A stretch of DNA of 64,000 bases, from positions 496,001-560,000 of the forward strand of contig BDSL01000022.1 in the NCBI GenBank assembly GCA_003116995.1. Reading direction: 5' to 3'. The notes under the pieces are model-generated. The model had not been told where the DNA came from. It did not search any database and saw nothing but the letters and a program-made list of their open reading frames with translations. Source of the DNA: Yamagishiella unicocca (Eukaryota > Chlorophyta > Chlorophyceae > Chlamydomonadales > Volvocaceae). A program made the translations under genes and the position numbers. Below, one piece after another: positions 47,601 to 59,576 of the stretch (the first letter of the stretch is position 1; every line of letters starts with the position of its first letter).

Positions 47601-48510
47601 TTCAGCTGCCGTGGTCCCGTCACTCTCGCGACCAGCCGCACCGGAGTAGCATGTGATACGAAGAGGACGGAGTTGGTCCGTGGGTGCCAGGTCCGACAGG
47701 TTCCGGCTCCGCGCAGAGCGACTCGTCGGCGAGGTGGGACTCCCTCCTCCGCATCGCAATCCCCGCATCCTTCGCGCCGTCACCCACTCACTGTGCTCGC
47801 GGCTCGCTGCCGCCGCCGGCGTTAAAGCTAGGTGACGCCCGCACCTCGTGCACCCAGAACATCGTATCAAACACACCATGCAATGCGACCCAGATTAATG
47901 TGCGCATGCCCTCGCCTTGCACCTGGTCGCATGGAAATGCCCCTCGTCCCTGAACTAACCCTGGGCCGTGGGTTACGTCAATCTCCGTCCAGGAAGAGGA
48001 GGAGCAAGTCCTGAAGCGAAAGCAACCAGTCGCTACGGCTCAACCCCTGATGACGGTTTTCCCCTTCCTTCTTTCAATACCTCGCTGCCCCGTACCTTTG
48101 TAAGTGCCCACTAGACGAGGGGGGCCACGCAGCGTGGTAGCGTTCGGATCGCGCAGTGGCGCCAGGTCGGTCAGATAGGGTGCCAGCTGCAGCTCCCAGG
48201 GGGGTGAATCCGGTGGAGGTGCATCGCCGTTCAGCTCGTCTAACTTGACCGTGGATCCGGTGGCGGTGGTGGTGGTGGCGCCGGGAAGGGTGGCGCCGTC
48301 CGGCAACCCCGCGGCGGAGCCAGAAGAAGCAGTCCTGACGCTGCTGTCGCCGTGCAGAGACCTGCTGAAAAGGTTCGGTGACGCGGCTGGTTGGCCATAT
48401 CGCGTCGCCAGGAGGAGGAGGATGACCCGTAGTAGCCGCGAGGCCACCGTCAGACGGGTGTGTGGGTCGCAGGCACGTTGCCACCGAACAAGAATCGGCC
48501 TGATGCGCAT
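41681..48510 (-). CDS. Transmembrane RING-H2 E3 ubiquitin ligase, FLY/Tul1 family
   Basis: Endomembrane ubiquitin ligase related to Arabidopsis FLY1/FLY2 and yeast Tul1 (Dsc complex). Ten exons: 48510-48096, 47043-46874, 46555-46311, 46062-45830, 45466-44865, 44077-43951, 43588-43388, 43089-42939, 42626-42486, 42194-41681; 932 aa, every phase consistent. An N-terminal signal/anchor (LLRVILLLLATRYG) leads a luminal part with GTYKGNWL and LVIRDGP. Then come LVGLIMSPNCDLSLHFNASS, the multi-spanning core (LQAIMDAYQCLLHLTG, FASIAFLQFLLFAVFEMRQT, AVYTRFYAMLL, MHSWWLPQLVHSARTDTR, MPVYFFGCPSNLLRVE, RVYIPRAMLPRRYDYH) and the C-terminal RING CVICM, TPCGHFFHEPCLTRWM, CPTCRRPLPPV, with all eight C/H ligands. 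Ala-rich inserts in exons 5 and 10 are algal. Substrates unknown. Confidence 0.93.
43147..43190 (+). repeat. Dispersed repeat family B copy in FLY-type intron 7
   Basis: GGTTACAGAAAAGAACCGGT then TACTCGACATGGG. A partial family C motif (TAATCCGCGAGCCCACGG) lies just before it at 43107-43135. Confidence 0.7.
43749..43836. repeat. 44-bp tandem duplication in FLY-type intron 6
   Basis: Two identical 44-bp units starting GGGCTAGTGGGATGTGGCTG. They are followed at 43865-43918 by three copies of an 18-bp unit CCCGCGGCTCCTGGAATT (last truncated). Confidence 0.9.
44144..44215 (+). repeat. Dispersed repeat family B, diverged copy in FLY-type intron 5
   Basis: GGGGTTACACGACGAGAGG, then TTAGCTGGCGCATCGTCTTT and GGACACATAGTTGTGGGCGC. 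It shares the GTTACACGAC core and the GGACAC end with the copies at 28788 and 29367. Confidence 0.55.
46822..46909. repeat. 44-bp tandem duplication spanning the exon-2 donor of the FLY-type gene
   Basis: Units 46822-46865 and 46866-46909 differ by one base. Each contains the donor sequence CCG|GTGAGG on the gene strand. The exon-proximal donor at 46874/46873 keeps the reading frame into exon 3; the distal copy adds 44 nt and shifts the frame. Confidence 0.9.
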
Positions 48511-50244
48511 AATATCTCCGACGGCTAGTCAGGCCATTTTCCTTCGCTAACTGGAGGTTCCTGAATCAACCATTCTCAGGCAGGCACTGCAGACTTAACT
48601 TATCGTAACTTTCCGCTAAGAGTCTTGCACAATGCAAAAGAATATAGTACTTCATAGTAGGGCGATGTGGTCGTGGCGGTGCCATTTGACAATTATGCTA
48701 GTCGTACATGCTCAGACGCAGTGCCAGAATGCGGAAACAGCTTCCAATTAGCATTACTATGCTGGTTGTCATTCAAAACCTAAGCAACGCAACACACTAT
48801 AGAAGTTGCGCGTCCTGATACTTGACTCACGTCCAGGCCACGTCCTCGCGCTGTCAACGCTTCGGACCCTGCATCTGGCAATTGACAAGCCTGATCAGTT
48901 CGATAAACCGTAAGTTGGCTGCGTGGTGGATGGAAGTTGCTGTCTGCACTTCTTCCAACTTGCTGCGTCGACGTGCGTCAGAGCTGCACAGCATGTGTTC
49001 TCCAGCATACCGTTGTTTGAGAGATACAGGTTGTAAGGCTGCTATTCTCTTTTGGCGTTACCAATAGCGCCTGAACGTGTGGGAAAGCGCGCACTGAAAG
49101 CGAGTTGGGCAAACTCTAGGCTAGCTAGCCAGAGACACGAATCTGCTTAGCACCAACACGTATGTGCCTGGTTCGGGTTGGGTTTGCGGTGGGCTTGGAT
49201 TCGCCTCTGCGCACAGGATACCATCCAGGTGGCTAGGTGTTGCTGGCGGACAGCTCTGAGCTTGCCTGTCTCCCTGACATCCAGAAACGGTTGCTGCGGC
49301 CTTGCGGCCTGCCCATCGGCGAGCAGCTGCTGGTGGCACAGCTTGTCCACCAACGCGCGTGCGTCCGAACGCTGCAGGCTTCCGCGGCGGGAGGAGCGCA
49401 GCCATCTCCGTAGGAAACTCAAACTCCGTCCTGCGACAGAACGCCGCTGCGTCGACTGCGGGCGCGAGGAGCTTCTGGCACAGCACCTGAGGCCCGTCGC
49501 GGGCCTGGGACGAGGCCGCTGCGACAGCCTTCGCGCTCGCGGCAACGGCGCTGTTACTCCCAATGCTGGCATCGGCAGGTCGGTCGCTCATAATTGAGTC
49601 CACCTCATCGCGCGGCACGAGCCTGGCACCAGCGGGGGCAGCGACCTGGAGCGCGGTGTCGCCTGGGCAGAACCACAGCCCAGGCGGCATCCCCAGCAGC
49701 AGCCAGGCCATCCGGACGTGACCGTCCTATCGGTGTGCGCTGCCCGGGGATTAGCGGTTTGCTGCGCAGCAATCAATCGCGTAAAGCAGTAGAACGCCGC
49801 GCCGCGGCACGGTAACTAGTCTTCCCGGCGCAAGCGGATAGTAGACACTATTATTAGTAGCACATTCTCCTCGGACGCCGCGAATTTGGAGGGTGAGAGG
49901 GCCTAGCCGGGCGTAGCAGCGCCCGCGAGTGCACGAGAGGGGCAGGAGCAGCCGCCGCAACAGCAGTAGCCGCAGCCTCGCAGCAGCCTCGCAGCAGCAG
50001 CGGCATTTTTGAGCCAAGGATTGATCGAGACACAGCAGGAGTGCGCCGAGCGCGCTTGCGGACCCGAGGCCCCTCCAAAACAGCAGGCGAGGCTTACGTG
50101 GTGAACGGTGCACACCGCCAAACCAGAGGGCGGACCGAGCCTGAGACTCTTGCAGCCGAGGAGGGAGGAGTGAAGGGACCGTCAGTCACGAACACCCCAC
50201 CACCACCACCGGCGGCCCCGCCCACGGCCAAGGCGCAATCGCCC
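48511..50244. promoter_or_regulatory. Divergent region between FLY-type gene and TAR1 kinase gene
   Basis: It should hold the FLY-type promoter (48511 rightwards; AT-richer at 48560-49110) and the TAR1 promoter and 5' UTR (left of 50245; GCAGCAGCC-type repeats at 49935-50005). A doubtful minus-strand ORF lies at 49121-49711. No other gene is supported. Confidence 0.45.
49121..49711 (-). CDS. Doubtful hypothetical protein
   Basis: An ATG-started frame of 196 codons on the minus strand with mixed, non-repetitive composition (VLCQKLLAPAVDAAAFCRRT, EFEFPTEMAALLPPRKP). From about 49390 the adjacent frame looks more protein-like (LQRSDARALVDKLCHQQLLA, FLDVRETGKLRAVRQQHLAT) and ends at 49147. The coding frame may therefore change by one base or by a small unrecognised intron, or this may be a decayed gene. 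I recognise no domain. Confidence 0.28.
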   Translation of the reverse strand: MAWLLLGMPPGLWFCPGDTALQVAAPAGARLVPRDEVDSIMSDRPADASIGSNSAVAASAKAVAAASSQARDGPQVLCQKLLAPAVDAAAFCRRTEFEFPTEMAALLPPRKPAAFGRTRVGGQAVPPAAARRWAGRKAAATVSGCQGDRQAQSCPPATPSHLDGILCAEANPSPPQTQPEPGTYVLVLSRFVSLAS

Positions 50245-53200
50245 ATGGCCGTGTCGACGTCGTGGGTCTACTACCAGAACCCCAACCAGAACGCTAACCA
50301 GAACGGAGGCGGAGGCGGCAGGGGAGGTCCTGCTGGCGGTGACGCGATGCAGGAGGTCCACGCACGAGACACAGCCGATGACGCAGCAGCAGCAGGCGCT
50401 GCGGAGGACACAATAATGCTGAGCCCCCGCCATGAAACCGGCTTTGGCGGTGGCACGGCCGGACCCGGCGGCGGCGACGGGCTGTCCGGGACCTGCAAGC
50501 GCCGCAGCAGCAGTGGCCAGCAGCAGCAGCAGCAACATCCCTACCGGGCTCTCCAGGGGGAGTCGGACGCGGGGAACGGCGGCGCGGACGCGGCGGCGGA
50601 GGCGTGCCGCTACGCCTCCAGCGGTGGCGCCGCTGGCGCTGACGGTGTCGCAGCGAACGGAATGGGTGGCGTGGGGCCCACCGGCCGCATGACGGGAGTC
50701 ACGGACCCGGCGGCGGGCTTCGGTACGGTGCCAGGGGTGCCGCTGACCTCCTCCGGCGGTGCCGGAGGCGGCGGGGGCTATGCCATGAGCATGACGGCGT
50801 CGCCCACCGCCTGCTCTGCCGGCGGCGCCGCCGCCATGGACGGCGTCGGAACTGCCACCAGCGGCGGCGGCGGCAGCGGCGGCGGTGGAGCCAGCGCCTT
50901 CCGGCCGTTCCACATGGCAGGGGCGACTGCGCCCGTCGACATCAACCCCAACCACCGGCGGCCGCGCTCTTGCGCGCTGCTGGTGCGCGCCACGTCGGGC
51001 CTGGTGGCGGTGTACCGGGGCTGCAACGAGGCCTACCGCTACAGCCACAACACCAACCCGCGCCGGGTGCTCACCAAGCCCTCGGCGGGCGTGAAGAACG
51101 ACGGGCACGACAACGAGAACTCCGACCTCATCATGCACGTGAATGACGTGCTAGTCAATGGGCAGCCGGGCGCGGTGCTCCGGCGGTACGTGGTGCACGA
51201 GATGCTGGGGCAGGGGACGTTCGGGCAGGTGGTGTCATGCTGGTGCGAGGAGCGCGGCGCCAGCGTGGCCGTCAAGGTGATCAAGAACCAGCCGGCGTAC
51301 TACCACCAGGCGCGGGTGGAGATCGGGCTGCTGCAGCTGCTCAACACGCGGTGTGACCCCGCGGATAAGGTGGGGCGGCGGCGGGGGGCCAGGGGGGTGC
51401 AAGGAACACGGCACGGCAGGGGGCGGGCGTCAGGTCATGCGCACTGCCAATGCGAGGCGCAGTGTCGGACAGGCTAGGATACGGAGGTTGCAGGGAAAAC
51501 CCGTGTACGAAAGAAAAGCCATTTAGGACAGACGTTTCGAGATGCATGCTGGAGAACTTGGTTGGGGATACGAGGGGTGGGGCAGGTGAGGGATTGGGGG
51601 GCCAGGGGTAAAAGGCGGGTGGGGAGGGAGAGAACCGGAGAAAATGTGTCCATGTATTCCCTAGCAGTGTTGTTTCCCTGAGCTCAGGCAGCTGCTCAGT
51701 TCACCTCCCCTCGTCATTTGCTGCCCGCTGCCACGATATGAACGTTGGTTATCAGCGGCCGATGCACCGGGGATCGACAGCCCCTCCTGGATTGCACTCC
51801 TCATCTGTGTTCCATGCCTAATCCGCCCCGCCCGCCTCCAAACCCGCCCGCTGAATCCCTCTTAATCCTGAATCCAAACCCGCCCGCTGAATCCCTCTTA
51901 ATCCTGAATCCAAACCCGCCCGCTGAATCCCTCTGAATCCTAAATCCAAACCCGCCCGCTGAATCCCTCCTCCCCTCCAGCACCACGTCGTCCGCATGGT
52001 GGACTTCTTCCTGTTCCGGAAGCACCTGTGCCTGGTGTTTGAGAAGTTGGATGTCAACTTGTTCGAGCTGCTGCGGAGGAACGGGTTCAGGTGGGCACGC
52101 GGAGCGGCGGAGCGCGGCGGGGCGGCCGGGGGGGGGGGAGGAAATGGAGGGGAAGGAGTTCTCACGGATGGGTGGAGCCGGGTCACGGATGAGTCGAGCC
52201 GGGTCACGCGGAAAGGAACGGGAATGAGTTCCCCGGGGCGAAGGTGATGGATATTAGGTTGGATGGGTATGCATATGTGCCGCTTCAGGCCTCCTGTCCA
52301 CTGCTTGTCGCCCGTGGTGGGTCCGTTTCAGAGCCCGGCCGCCCCGTCCGCAGACCTCAGCCTAGGCCGCCGAGGCCCGTTGCTGACCCCCGCGTCCCGC
52401 CCCCCTGCGCCACGGGTCTTCCTCAAACCCCCCCGCGCCCGCTGGCTCCCGTCGGCTTCCCCCTCCGCCCCTCCTGTCAGGGGTCTGAGCCTGAGCCTGG
52501 TGCAGCTGTTCCTGCGTCAGCTGCTGGACGCCCTGGTGGTGCTGCGGGACGCTTCGATCATCCACTGCGACATAAAGGTACGACATACGAACCCTAAACC
52601 ACAGACCCCTTCACAGTGGAGGTCCCACTCGTAAGAAAGCCCCCCTCACGCCCCCCCCCTCCCGGTCCCCGTTGCGTAAAACGGTTCTTATACGCCCCTC
52701 CCGGTCCCTTTCCCCTCCCGACCCCCCCCACCCCTGCCTCTGCAGCCGGAGAACATCCTGCTCAAGAGCCCGCACAGCGGCGACCTGAAGCTCATCGACT
52801 TCGGGTCTGCGTGCTTCGAGAACCGCACCGTCTACAGCTACATCCAGAGCCGCTTCTACAGGTGCGCACACGAGAGGCACAGATTTCTCATAACACTCAC
52901 ATATACACCTCCCCGCACGGGCCTCCCGCCGGTACGCCACCAGCAGCAGCCACGTTTGGGCACACACCCGCCCTCGACTCTCGGGCTTCCTCTCCTGGCC
53001 GCCCCCCCGCTCTCGTTTGTTTTATGCGAGGCATGCCCCAGTCCTCCCGCGCTCACCCCGCACCCTACGCGCCTGCCCATCCTCCAAAATGCTGCCCGAA
53101 CCCCCCGTTTATCCCTTCCTTCTCCTCCTCTCCCTCCTATGGTTTCCCTCCCTTCCCGCTTTCGAACAGTTCCCCCCCCTCGCTCCCTCCCCATCTTCTC

Positions 53201-56200
53201 TCCCCCCCCACTACATTTCCTCAGTCGCGTTACCGGTTCTTTTATTGTACCCCCCCCCCGCACCCATGCAAACACACGCGAGGGGCCCATATTCCTTCTC
53301 TCCGGTTAACTTACCTCTTAACTGCCGACCCGAACTGGTCTCCCCTCAACCCGCAGGTCCCCCGAAGTGGTCCTGGGGTGCGGCTACACTGTGGCCATCG
53401 ACGTGTGGAGCCTGGGCTGTGTAGCTGCGGAGCTGTTCCTGGGCCTGCCGCTGTTCCCGGGCGCCTCCGAGCACGACCTGCTCACCCGCATCGTGCAGAC
53501 CTTCGGCATGCCGCCCAACTGGCTGCTGGAGAGCGCCAAGCACGCGGACAAGTTCTTTAACAAGCGGGTGGTTGCGGTGAGCGGGCCGGAGGGGGGACGG
53601 GCCGAGGATTTTTGCCGGGTCGGTGCCGATGCGACAGGACATGAAGCAGCGGAATAGAGCGCAGGGCGGAACAAAGCGGGCGTTGTGCCTGGGTCGGTGG
53701 GACTCCATGGTCAGGGAACTACCCGTACTGGCGCGGCTAGCGAAGGGGAAAGTCGGAGATAGGGTGCGTCCGGTGAATGTAATGGCGGGATCGGGGGGGA
53801 AAGGGCGGAGGGAAGGGATTACCCTTTGGTGTGTCTCCCAAGTCACCCGGTCGACCAACTCCGCCCCCCCCCGCCGTCCCCTCCTGTCCCTGCCCCCCAG
53901 GACCCCACCGGCCTGCTGTCGTCCCAGTACCTGCTGACCAGCCAGGCGGAGTTCGAGCAGAAGAACAGCTGCAAGGCGCCCGCGGGGAAGAGGTACTTTT
54001 CGCACACCAGCCTGCCGGACATCGTACAGGTGTACCCCTTCAAGCAGGTGCGCCGGGGGCGGAGGAGGGGGAGTACTTTTCACGGGGGGCGTTACTTGTT
54101 TGATGGCATTTCGGCAAACGAGCAACCTATGTCCTAAAACTAATGCGCACAAGGGTTGACTTCGCCCCACCCGCCCCGCGTCGCGCCGTCCTGCCCGCCT
54201 CAGAGCCTGAGCAGCGAGGAGTTGGAGCGAGAGCGCCGGCTGCGGGAGTGCTTCATCGACTTCCTGAGGGGGGTGCTGGAGCTGGACCCGCGGAAGAGGT
54301 GAGGGGATGTCCAGGGAGGGTTGCGGGCCCGGCGTGGGGGGCGCTCCAGGGAGGGACTTTTTAGTGTGAGGGAGGAAGGGCGCCACGGATGCCTGGTTTG
54401 TAACATGTTAATCACGCTGATGTTGCCTGCGGGGACTGGGGCAGCGCGCAGGGGAGCTGGCAGTAGCCAGCCCGGGTACATGCAGGAGTCTATGCGCTGG
54501 AGGGCCCCGCGCACGCATGACCGCCCGGGGCCCCACTCGCATCTCCGCACGCGAGGAATGGGATTGCACCCCACACGCGCTGCCCGGTCACCCCTGCTTC
54601 CGCGCCCCCGCTGCTGCCCCTGCCTCCCTCCCCCCCCACACGCACACAGGTGGACGCCGCGACAAGCGTCCGCGCACCCCTTCATCACCGGGGACACCTT
54701 CTCCGGGGCCTTCATGGCGCAGCCCGACCCCCCGCGCAAGCCGCCGCAGTCGCTGGGGTACCTCCTGGCTGACCCCACGCCGCCGGTGGCGGTGCGGCCC
54801 GCCCACCACCAGGGCCACCAGCAGCACCAGCAGTACAGCGGCTCCAGCGCCACCGCCGTCGCCGGCAGCGGCGCTTCCTCCGGCTCCGCGGCAGCCGCAG
54901 CGGCAGCCGCCGCCGCAGCGGCGGCGGCGGCCGCGATGGCGCAGCAGGCCGGCTCCCTGGGCGCCTTTGGCAACCCCAGCGGCGGTGGCGGCGGCGGCGG
55001 CCTCGCGGCGTCGACGTCGGCGTCCACGCACCCCTACGCGGCCAGGTCGGTGGGGGCCAGCGGCGGGTTGTACGGCAGTCTGCCGTCCCACGGGTCCGAC
55101 CAGTCGCTGCACCAGCAGCACCAGCAACAACAGCACCAGCAGCAACAGCACTTCGCGCCCGGCTCCTACACCGCAGCCGGCGGCGGCGGCGGCCTGGCGT
55201 CGTTCGCCGGCGGCGCCGCCGGGTCGGCCTCCGCCGCGATGGCCATGCTGCAGTACAGTCCCGCGCACCACGCCCAGGCGCATGCCCAAGCTCACGCGAT
55301 CGCGATGGCGGCGCTGCAGCAGCTGAGCCCCAACTTCACGGGCATGCTGGCCGGCAGCTACGCGGGCGGCGGCGGCGGCCCGGCGGCGTCATCGCTGGCG
55401 TCGTCGCTGCAGCAGCAGCCGTCGGCGCTGCTGAGTGGATCCTTCCAGGTGGGGTCCTGGGCGCAGGACCACGGGACTGGGGAGTGTGCGCGGCGCTGTT
55501 CGGACGGCGTCTGGCTTTGCCGACGCTTGGCGGCCGCCATTCACTGTACTGATGCATCCTTGCCGCGCTGCCGTGTGCCCTCTGCTGGCCCTCCCCCGCC
55601 ACCCCACCAACACCCCACCGCCACACCACCACCACACCACCTCGAACCACCACACCACCGCTACACCACCACACCACCGCCACACCACCACACCACCGCC
55701 ACACCACCCACCCACCGCCACACCACCGCCACACCAACACCCTGCCTTGCGTGCCGCGCCGAACCGCCACGCCACGCCGTCACCTTCACCCTCCTGACCG
55801 CATATGAGTCCGCATGTAAGCCCTTCCTTATGTCCCTGTCCCCCGCTCAACCCCCTCCGCAGGCTTCCGGCCTGCCCGGCTCCTTCTCTCACACCCTGCT
55901 GCCCGTCCTGGGCACCAGCCTCACCACAAACGCCGCTCCCGGCAGCCTGACTGCCGGTCAGCCATACACACACGCGCACGGCCACCACGCGGGGTCCGGG
56001 CAGCATCCGCACATCCAGCTGGGGGCGACGCCCTCGGCCGCGTCCTTCCTGCAGCAACACATGGCCTCGCTGGCGGCTCGCGCTCAGCAGCAACAACAGC
56101 AGCAGCAACAGCAGCAAGGGGGTGCAGGTGGGACTAACACCAGCAACGGCAGGGTCTCGGCCTCGAACGGCGACCTGTACCCCTCGGCGGTGGCGGCGGC

Positions 56201-56231
56201 AGCGGCGGCAGCGGCTTCCGCTGTTGCGGCT

Positions 56232-56263
<32 letters not shown>

Positions 56264-58541
56264 GCAGTTTGTGGGGTCGTTGACGGAGCGGCTTTCCGGG
56301 GGCGGGCAGCTGCCCGGTGTCGGCGGCGGTGCGCAGCAGCAACCTGGTGTGGGGCCGGATGGGCTGACGGCGGCGGCGGCGATGGCAGCGGCCCGTCACC
56401 AGGCGCAGATGCAGCAGCATGTCCAGGCGGCCGTGGCGGCGGCAGCGGCGGCGGCATCTGCCGGGGGGTCTGCGTACGGCACGGCCCCAAGCGCCGCCGT
56501 CGGGTCGGCGGCAGCAGCGGCGGCGGCGGCGGTGTTCGGCAGCGGCCCATCCGGCGCGAGCGCGGCGCAGCACACGCCGCTGTCTTCTTCGTTGCCGCAG
56601 GGGCAGGCTGGGATGGACCCGCTGTTAATGAATGCACTGCTGCAGCAGCAGAAGCAGCAGCACGACGCGGCAATGTCCGCGGCGGCTGCAGCTGCGGCGG
56701 CTGCAGTGGCGGCCTCTCGCAGCAGTGGCGGCGGCGCCGCGGGGAGCAGCGGCCCTCAGCACGGCATGCTGTTGCCGCAACACCACGCGCACGCGCACCT
56801 GCTGATGCAGCAACAACAACAACAACAGCAGTCACAGCTGGCGGGAGGTCGGCCCGCTCACCAGCACCAACACACCCACAACCAGCTGCCAGGTCAGCAG
56901 CACTCCCTCTCCTTGAACGCTCCCTACGCCTCAGCGCAACAGCAGCAGCAACAGCAGCAACAGCAGCAACAGCAGCAGCAACAACACGGGGTCTTCTCGG
57001 CGCTCCAAGGCACACTCAGCTCGGGGCAAATCCACAGTCACAGCCACCACGCCAACAGCAACCTGCAGCAGTTTATGGCAGCGGCGCTAGCGGCCGGCTT
57101 CGGCCCGGGGCCGGCTGGCGGGGCGGCTGGCGGCGGGGGCGGCCTCGCTGGCGCCGTGGCGGCGAACACCGGCGCCGGCGGTGGTGGTGGTGGCGGTGCA
57201 TTGGGCCCCCACGGCGGCAGCTTCACGTCCACAACCGATAACACGGACGCGCTGTTCGAGATGCAGACGGGTGCAACGGAGTCTGGCACGTCGCAGCAGT
57301 CGCAGCCCCGCAACGCGCCGTCGACAACCGCTGACTCTCCGTCGATCAACCAGGTAGGAGGAGGAGCCAGGAGGAGACTGTTGAACCGAAAAGGGAGGGG
57401 AGGCATTACTACGTGGATAAAAGTGGAAGAGACAAAGCGGTGGAACGACAGAAGGGAGGGAGGGGGAGGGGGGAGGGAGGATTGTGCATGCATGTAGCCC
57501 GCCGCTGTACGAGCGGCGTTTTAGGGGGGATAAGGCGACTCTGCCACCGCCTCACCTACCCACAAACGAACCAACCGACAAACAACCATTCCGTTGCAGG
57601 TCGGCAGCCCCGGCGACTGGGACCCGCTCTACTCGGACGAGCAGCTGCTGGGTGAGGAGGTGTCGGGGCACCAAGGGGCTGGCGGTGGCGGCATGCCCAT
57701 GGCCATGGGGGAAGCGGGCGGCGAGTACGCCCGCCACAGCGGTGGAGGCGGCGGCGGCGGCCACGGTGCTCGACACGGCAGCGGCCGCCGCCGTGGCAGC
57801 GCCTCGTATGGTGACGGTCTGGTGCAGCCAGACGCCGGGCCGCTGGGGGCCTCGACGGCGGTCGGGCCGGCGGCGGCGGCGTTGCCGTACCGTGGGCCGA
57901 GCGCCATGCAGACCACGCCGCCGCCAGGTCACACCCACGGACACAGTCACCACCACCATCATCAGCACCACCAGCACCACCAGCACCAGCACCAACACGC
58001 AAGCCCGCACCAGCCCCAGCATGCAAGCCAGCACCAGCCCCAGCACGCAAGCCAGCAAGCAGCCCCAGGACCAGATGTGTACTCCGCGGTGCAGCGGGGG
58101 GATAGTGGCAGCGGCGGCGGTGCTGCCGGGGACAGCACAGGTCGGCGCAGCGCCATGGACTGGTCTGCGGCGCCGGCGTCGGGCGGAGGCGCGGAGACCA
58201 GCCAGAGCATGGGCGCTGGCGGGACAGCGGCGGGTGGTGCGGTGGCCCAGCATGCCGGTGGCTACGGTGCGGTGGCCCAGCAGGGCAGCGCCTCACACCC
58301 AGGCGCGATGCCGATGCTGGGCTACGCGCTGCAGCAAGCAGGCGGCGGCATGGCCGCGGCGGCGCCGGCGGCGGCGCCGGCTACGGCTCTGCCAGGCGTC
58401 GTACAGATGCAGGAGAGCGCCGCCGCCGCCGCGTTGGCGGCTGGCGGGCCACTGGTTGGCGGTCACCCCGGGCTTCAGAGCTCCATTGGCGGGATTGCCC
58501 ACGCCCTTTTGACTGCGCAGCAGCAGGGCTGGAGCGAGCAC

Positions 58542-58594
<53 letters not shown>

Positions 58595-59576
58595 ACAGCA
58601 ACAACAACAGCAGCAGCAACAGCAGCAGCAGCAACAACAGCAGCGACAGCAGCAGCAACAACAGCAGCAACAACAGCAACAACAACAGCAGCAACAACAG
58701 CAGCAGCACCATCACTACTACCAGCACCACCAGCACTACCAGCAACAACAGCACTACCAGCAACAACAGCACTACCAGCCACCGGCCAGTCGGATGACGC
58801 TGCCGGGGGTGGGACAGATGGTCTCCGCGCCAGGGAATCGCGCAGCGTCGGGCAGCAGGCCGTACGGCAGCAGCGACGGCAGCACCGCGGCAATGGCCGC
58901 GGCAGGCGGCAACGGCGTCTGGGGCCCTCAGGGCGGCTCCGCGGCGGGCGGCAACGTTGCCATTCCTGGCATGGGCGCCGCTGCCTCTGCAGCGGCGGCC
59001 ACCGCCGCGGGCGGCGGAGCAGCCGGCAGCTCGCCGTACATGTACGGCGCACCCGGCAGCCTCCACACACCGCTCATGCTGGCTGGCAGCTACCAGCCCC
59101 TGACCTCGCAGTTCCTCATGTCGCAACAAGCCCAGGTCTCCCAGCTGCGTCAGGCGCTGCAGCACCAGGCGCTGCAGCAGCAGGTGCAGGGCGGCTCCGG
59201 GGGTCTGGTGGGGAGCCACCAGGCGGATGCTGGGGCAGCCATGGCGCAGGCGTTTACTCGGGGGCCGCTTGGCGGTGCCCCCGGGCCGGGCACGGCCCTG
59301 GGCTTCACGCCGTCTGGTTCGTGTGGGGACCTAGTGGGCACCTTTGCGCAAGCCCAGCAGCCACAACAGCAACAGCAAGCGCTGCACCATCACCAGCATG
59401 ATCAGCACCAGGCGGCGGCGGCGTTGGCCGCCACCACCACCGCCGCCATCGCGTCGCTGGAGCAACAGCAGCAACAGCAGCACCTGTTCGTGGGCAGCTT
59501 GCCGTATAGCGGGATCATGCCGCCCATCATGGCGGTGCTTCGCTCCAGCCTCGACGGCTCGCAGACGCGGCAGTGA
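50245..59576 (+). CDS. TAR1: YAK1-type DYRK protein kinase (TAR1 orthologue)
   Basis: Dual-specificity kinase of the YAK1 branch; in Chlamydomonas this is TAR1, tied to the nitrogen-starvation and lipid response. Ten exons: 50245-51369, 51981-52090, 52481-52577, 52746-52861, 53357-53576, 53901-54047, 54204-54298, 54650-55448, 55863-57353, 57600-59576; 2058 aa, all phases consistent. 50245 is the first in-frame ATG. YAK1 box before the kinase: [20 protein letters not shown]. Kinase about 315-651: [15 protein letters not shown] (K344), HCDIKPEN (D442), DFGSAC (D462), activation loop [10 protein letters not shown] (Y474/Y476), [37 protein letters not shown]. The remaining 1400 residues are Ala/Gly/Gln/His-rich with many poly-Gln tracts. 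Kinase identity is strong; the physiological role is by orthology. Confidence 0.94.
51494..51570 (+). repeat. Dispersed repeat family A, long copy in TAR1 intron 1
   Basis: GAAAACCCGTGTACGAAAG, CCATTTAGGACAGACGTTTC, GAGATGCATGCTGGAGAACT, then GGTTGGGGATA. It aligns along its whole length with 9841-9920 in ARP6 intron 3. Confidence 0.8.
51837..51970. repeat. 36-bp tandem repeat, about 3.6 copies, in TAR1 intron 1
   Basis: Unit CCAAACCCGCCCGCTGAATC followed by CCTCTTAATCCTGAAT. The last partial copy runs into the polypyrimidine tract of the exon-2 acceptor (51980). Confidence 0.9.
55610..55735. repeat. CACCACACCACCGC-type low-complexity array in TAR1 intron 8
   Basis: Imperfect CCACCACACCACCGCCA units fill the middle of the 414-nt intron. 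The intron happens to be open in the coding frame, which produces an artificially long ORF across exons 8-9. Confidence 0.8.
58542..58706 (+). repeat. Poly-Gln tract of 55 codons in TAR1
   Basis: Mixed CAA/CAG run coding for 54 Gln and one Arg (CGA), followed by His/Tyr/Gln repeats to about 58780. Shorter runs lie at about 55105-55150, 56085-56115, 56235-56270, 56805-56830 and 56937-56985. Confidence 0.97.

Noticed and set aside
54321..57497. Single uninterrupted 1058-codon frame in TAR1
   Set aside because: It reads through introns 7, 8 and 9. The kinase end and phase require the donors and acceptors at 54298/54650, 55448/55863 and 57353/57600.
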